Source: Bugula neritina (taxonomy: Eukaryota > Bryozoa > Gymnolaemata > Cheilostomatida > Bugulidae). Taken from it: a stretch of 64,000 bases of DNA. Of this stretch, positions 63,561 through 64,000 are shown one piece after another. Each line of letters opens with the position of its first letter. Within the stretch, counting starts at the first letter, position 1. The notes beneath the pieces were generated by a model. That model worked only from the letters and a program-made list of their open reading frames with translations. It was not told where the DNA came from and made no database searches. The stretch lies in assembly GCA_964035545.1 (NCBI GenBank), contig OZ037771.1, positions 8,976,408 to 9,040,407 on the forward strand, in the 5' to 3' direction. A program made the translations under genes and the position numbers.

Positions 63561-64000
63561 CTACCATAAGTAAGTATAATGTAATCTACACACATGGCAT
63601 GCTAGAATATGTGTGAAACTGCAACAGTTGCTGTCGAGCATAAGATTTACTAAACTCACTAAAGGGTACAATTTGCCATTTACAGCCATGAGTTCAGTTA
63701 CCACAGATGTAATCTGCAGGTCCCACAGCTCATAGAGTATAGAAGGAAGAAGCACAGTCAATTAGTTACTAATATGTTAGACACATTACTTCCTGTCCTG
63801 CACTTATAGTAGCCATATTACTTAGTCAAGACTCACTAACTCAGCACTCACTAACTCCAGGCTGACTAACTCAGGAAATACTAACTAAAGACATATGATC
63901 TATCGATTTAAGGAACATACATTAGTCATTACAATGTATCATTTCTTCATCAATTTTTATCACTTATGATTCATCTGAAAGCTTTGCGAAAGCAGAGCAG
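63561..64000. other. Upstream DZIP1-like gene sequence, exons not resolved
   Basis: The exon at 63560 needs a preceding exon ending in phase 2. A minus-strand open stretch at about 63660-63750 with a GTGAGT donor reads ITSVVTELMAVNGKLYPL but ends in phase 0, so it does not fit simply. CTAACTCAG/ACTCACTAACTC repeats occupy 63830-63885. Confidence 0.35.

Overview
This is a eukaryotic, animal nuclear window. It is AT-rich, its genes are split into many short exons with GT-AG introns, and it is full of microsatellites and decayed transposons. The gene content (mitochondrial EARS2, GCNA, a beta-1,3-galactosyltransferase, a DZIP1-type protein) and the repeats (Polinton, pogo, RTE-like LINE, tRNA-derived SINE) fit an invertebrate metazoan, plausibly a lophotrochozoan; the species cannot be told from the sequence. 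No bacterial features, CRISPR arrays or rRNA genes were seen.

Layout: 1.2-5.4 kb holds a broken Polinton/Maverick (polymerase, integrase, capsid-type genes). 6.2-11.4 kb is a plus-strand gene with a UBZ-like zinc finger and a BTB domain (SLX4-like), with a 2-kb hAT-like foldback element in one intron. 12.6-16.6 kb is a seven-exon beta-1,3-galactosyltransferase-like gene whose reading frame I could follow from start to stop (425 aa). 17.1-39.8 kb on the minus strand is a 15-exon GCNA (SprT-like protease) gene, also continuous in phase (600 aa). Its 15.7-kb intron carries a LINE fragment, two decayed histone H2A copies lying in duplicated segments, and a 5.5-kb pogo element. That pogo element contains, besides a broken transposase, a second coding region resembling the cytoplasmic zinc-binding domain of P2X7.

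40-44 kb is a block of degenerate TACTA-type simple repeats with one tRNA-derived SINE. 45.0-55.5 kb is a complete 15-exon EARS2 (541 aa) with several intronic minisatellites. 56.6-57.3 kb is a two-exon gene for a 76-aa single-pass membrane protein. 58.5-63.6 kb on the minus strand is the 3' part of a DZIP1/DZIP1L-like gene that runs off, or starts close to, the right edge.

The genes are unrelated by pathway: DNA repair and genome stability (SLX4-like, GCNA), Golgi glycosylation (galactosyltransferase), mitochondrial translation (EARS2) and cilium formation (DZIP1-like). I see no evidence that they work together. Exon boundaries were derived by hand from splice consensus and phase, without transcript data.
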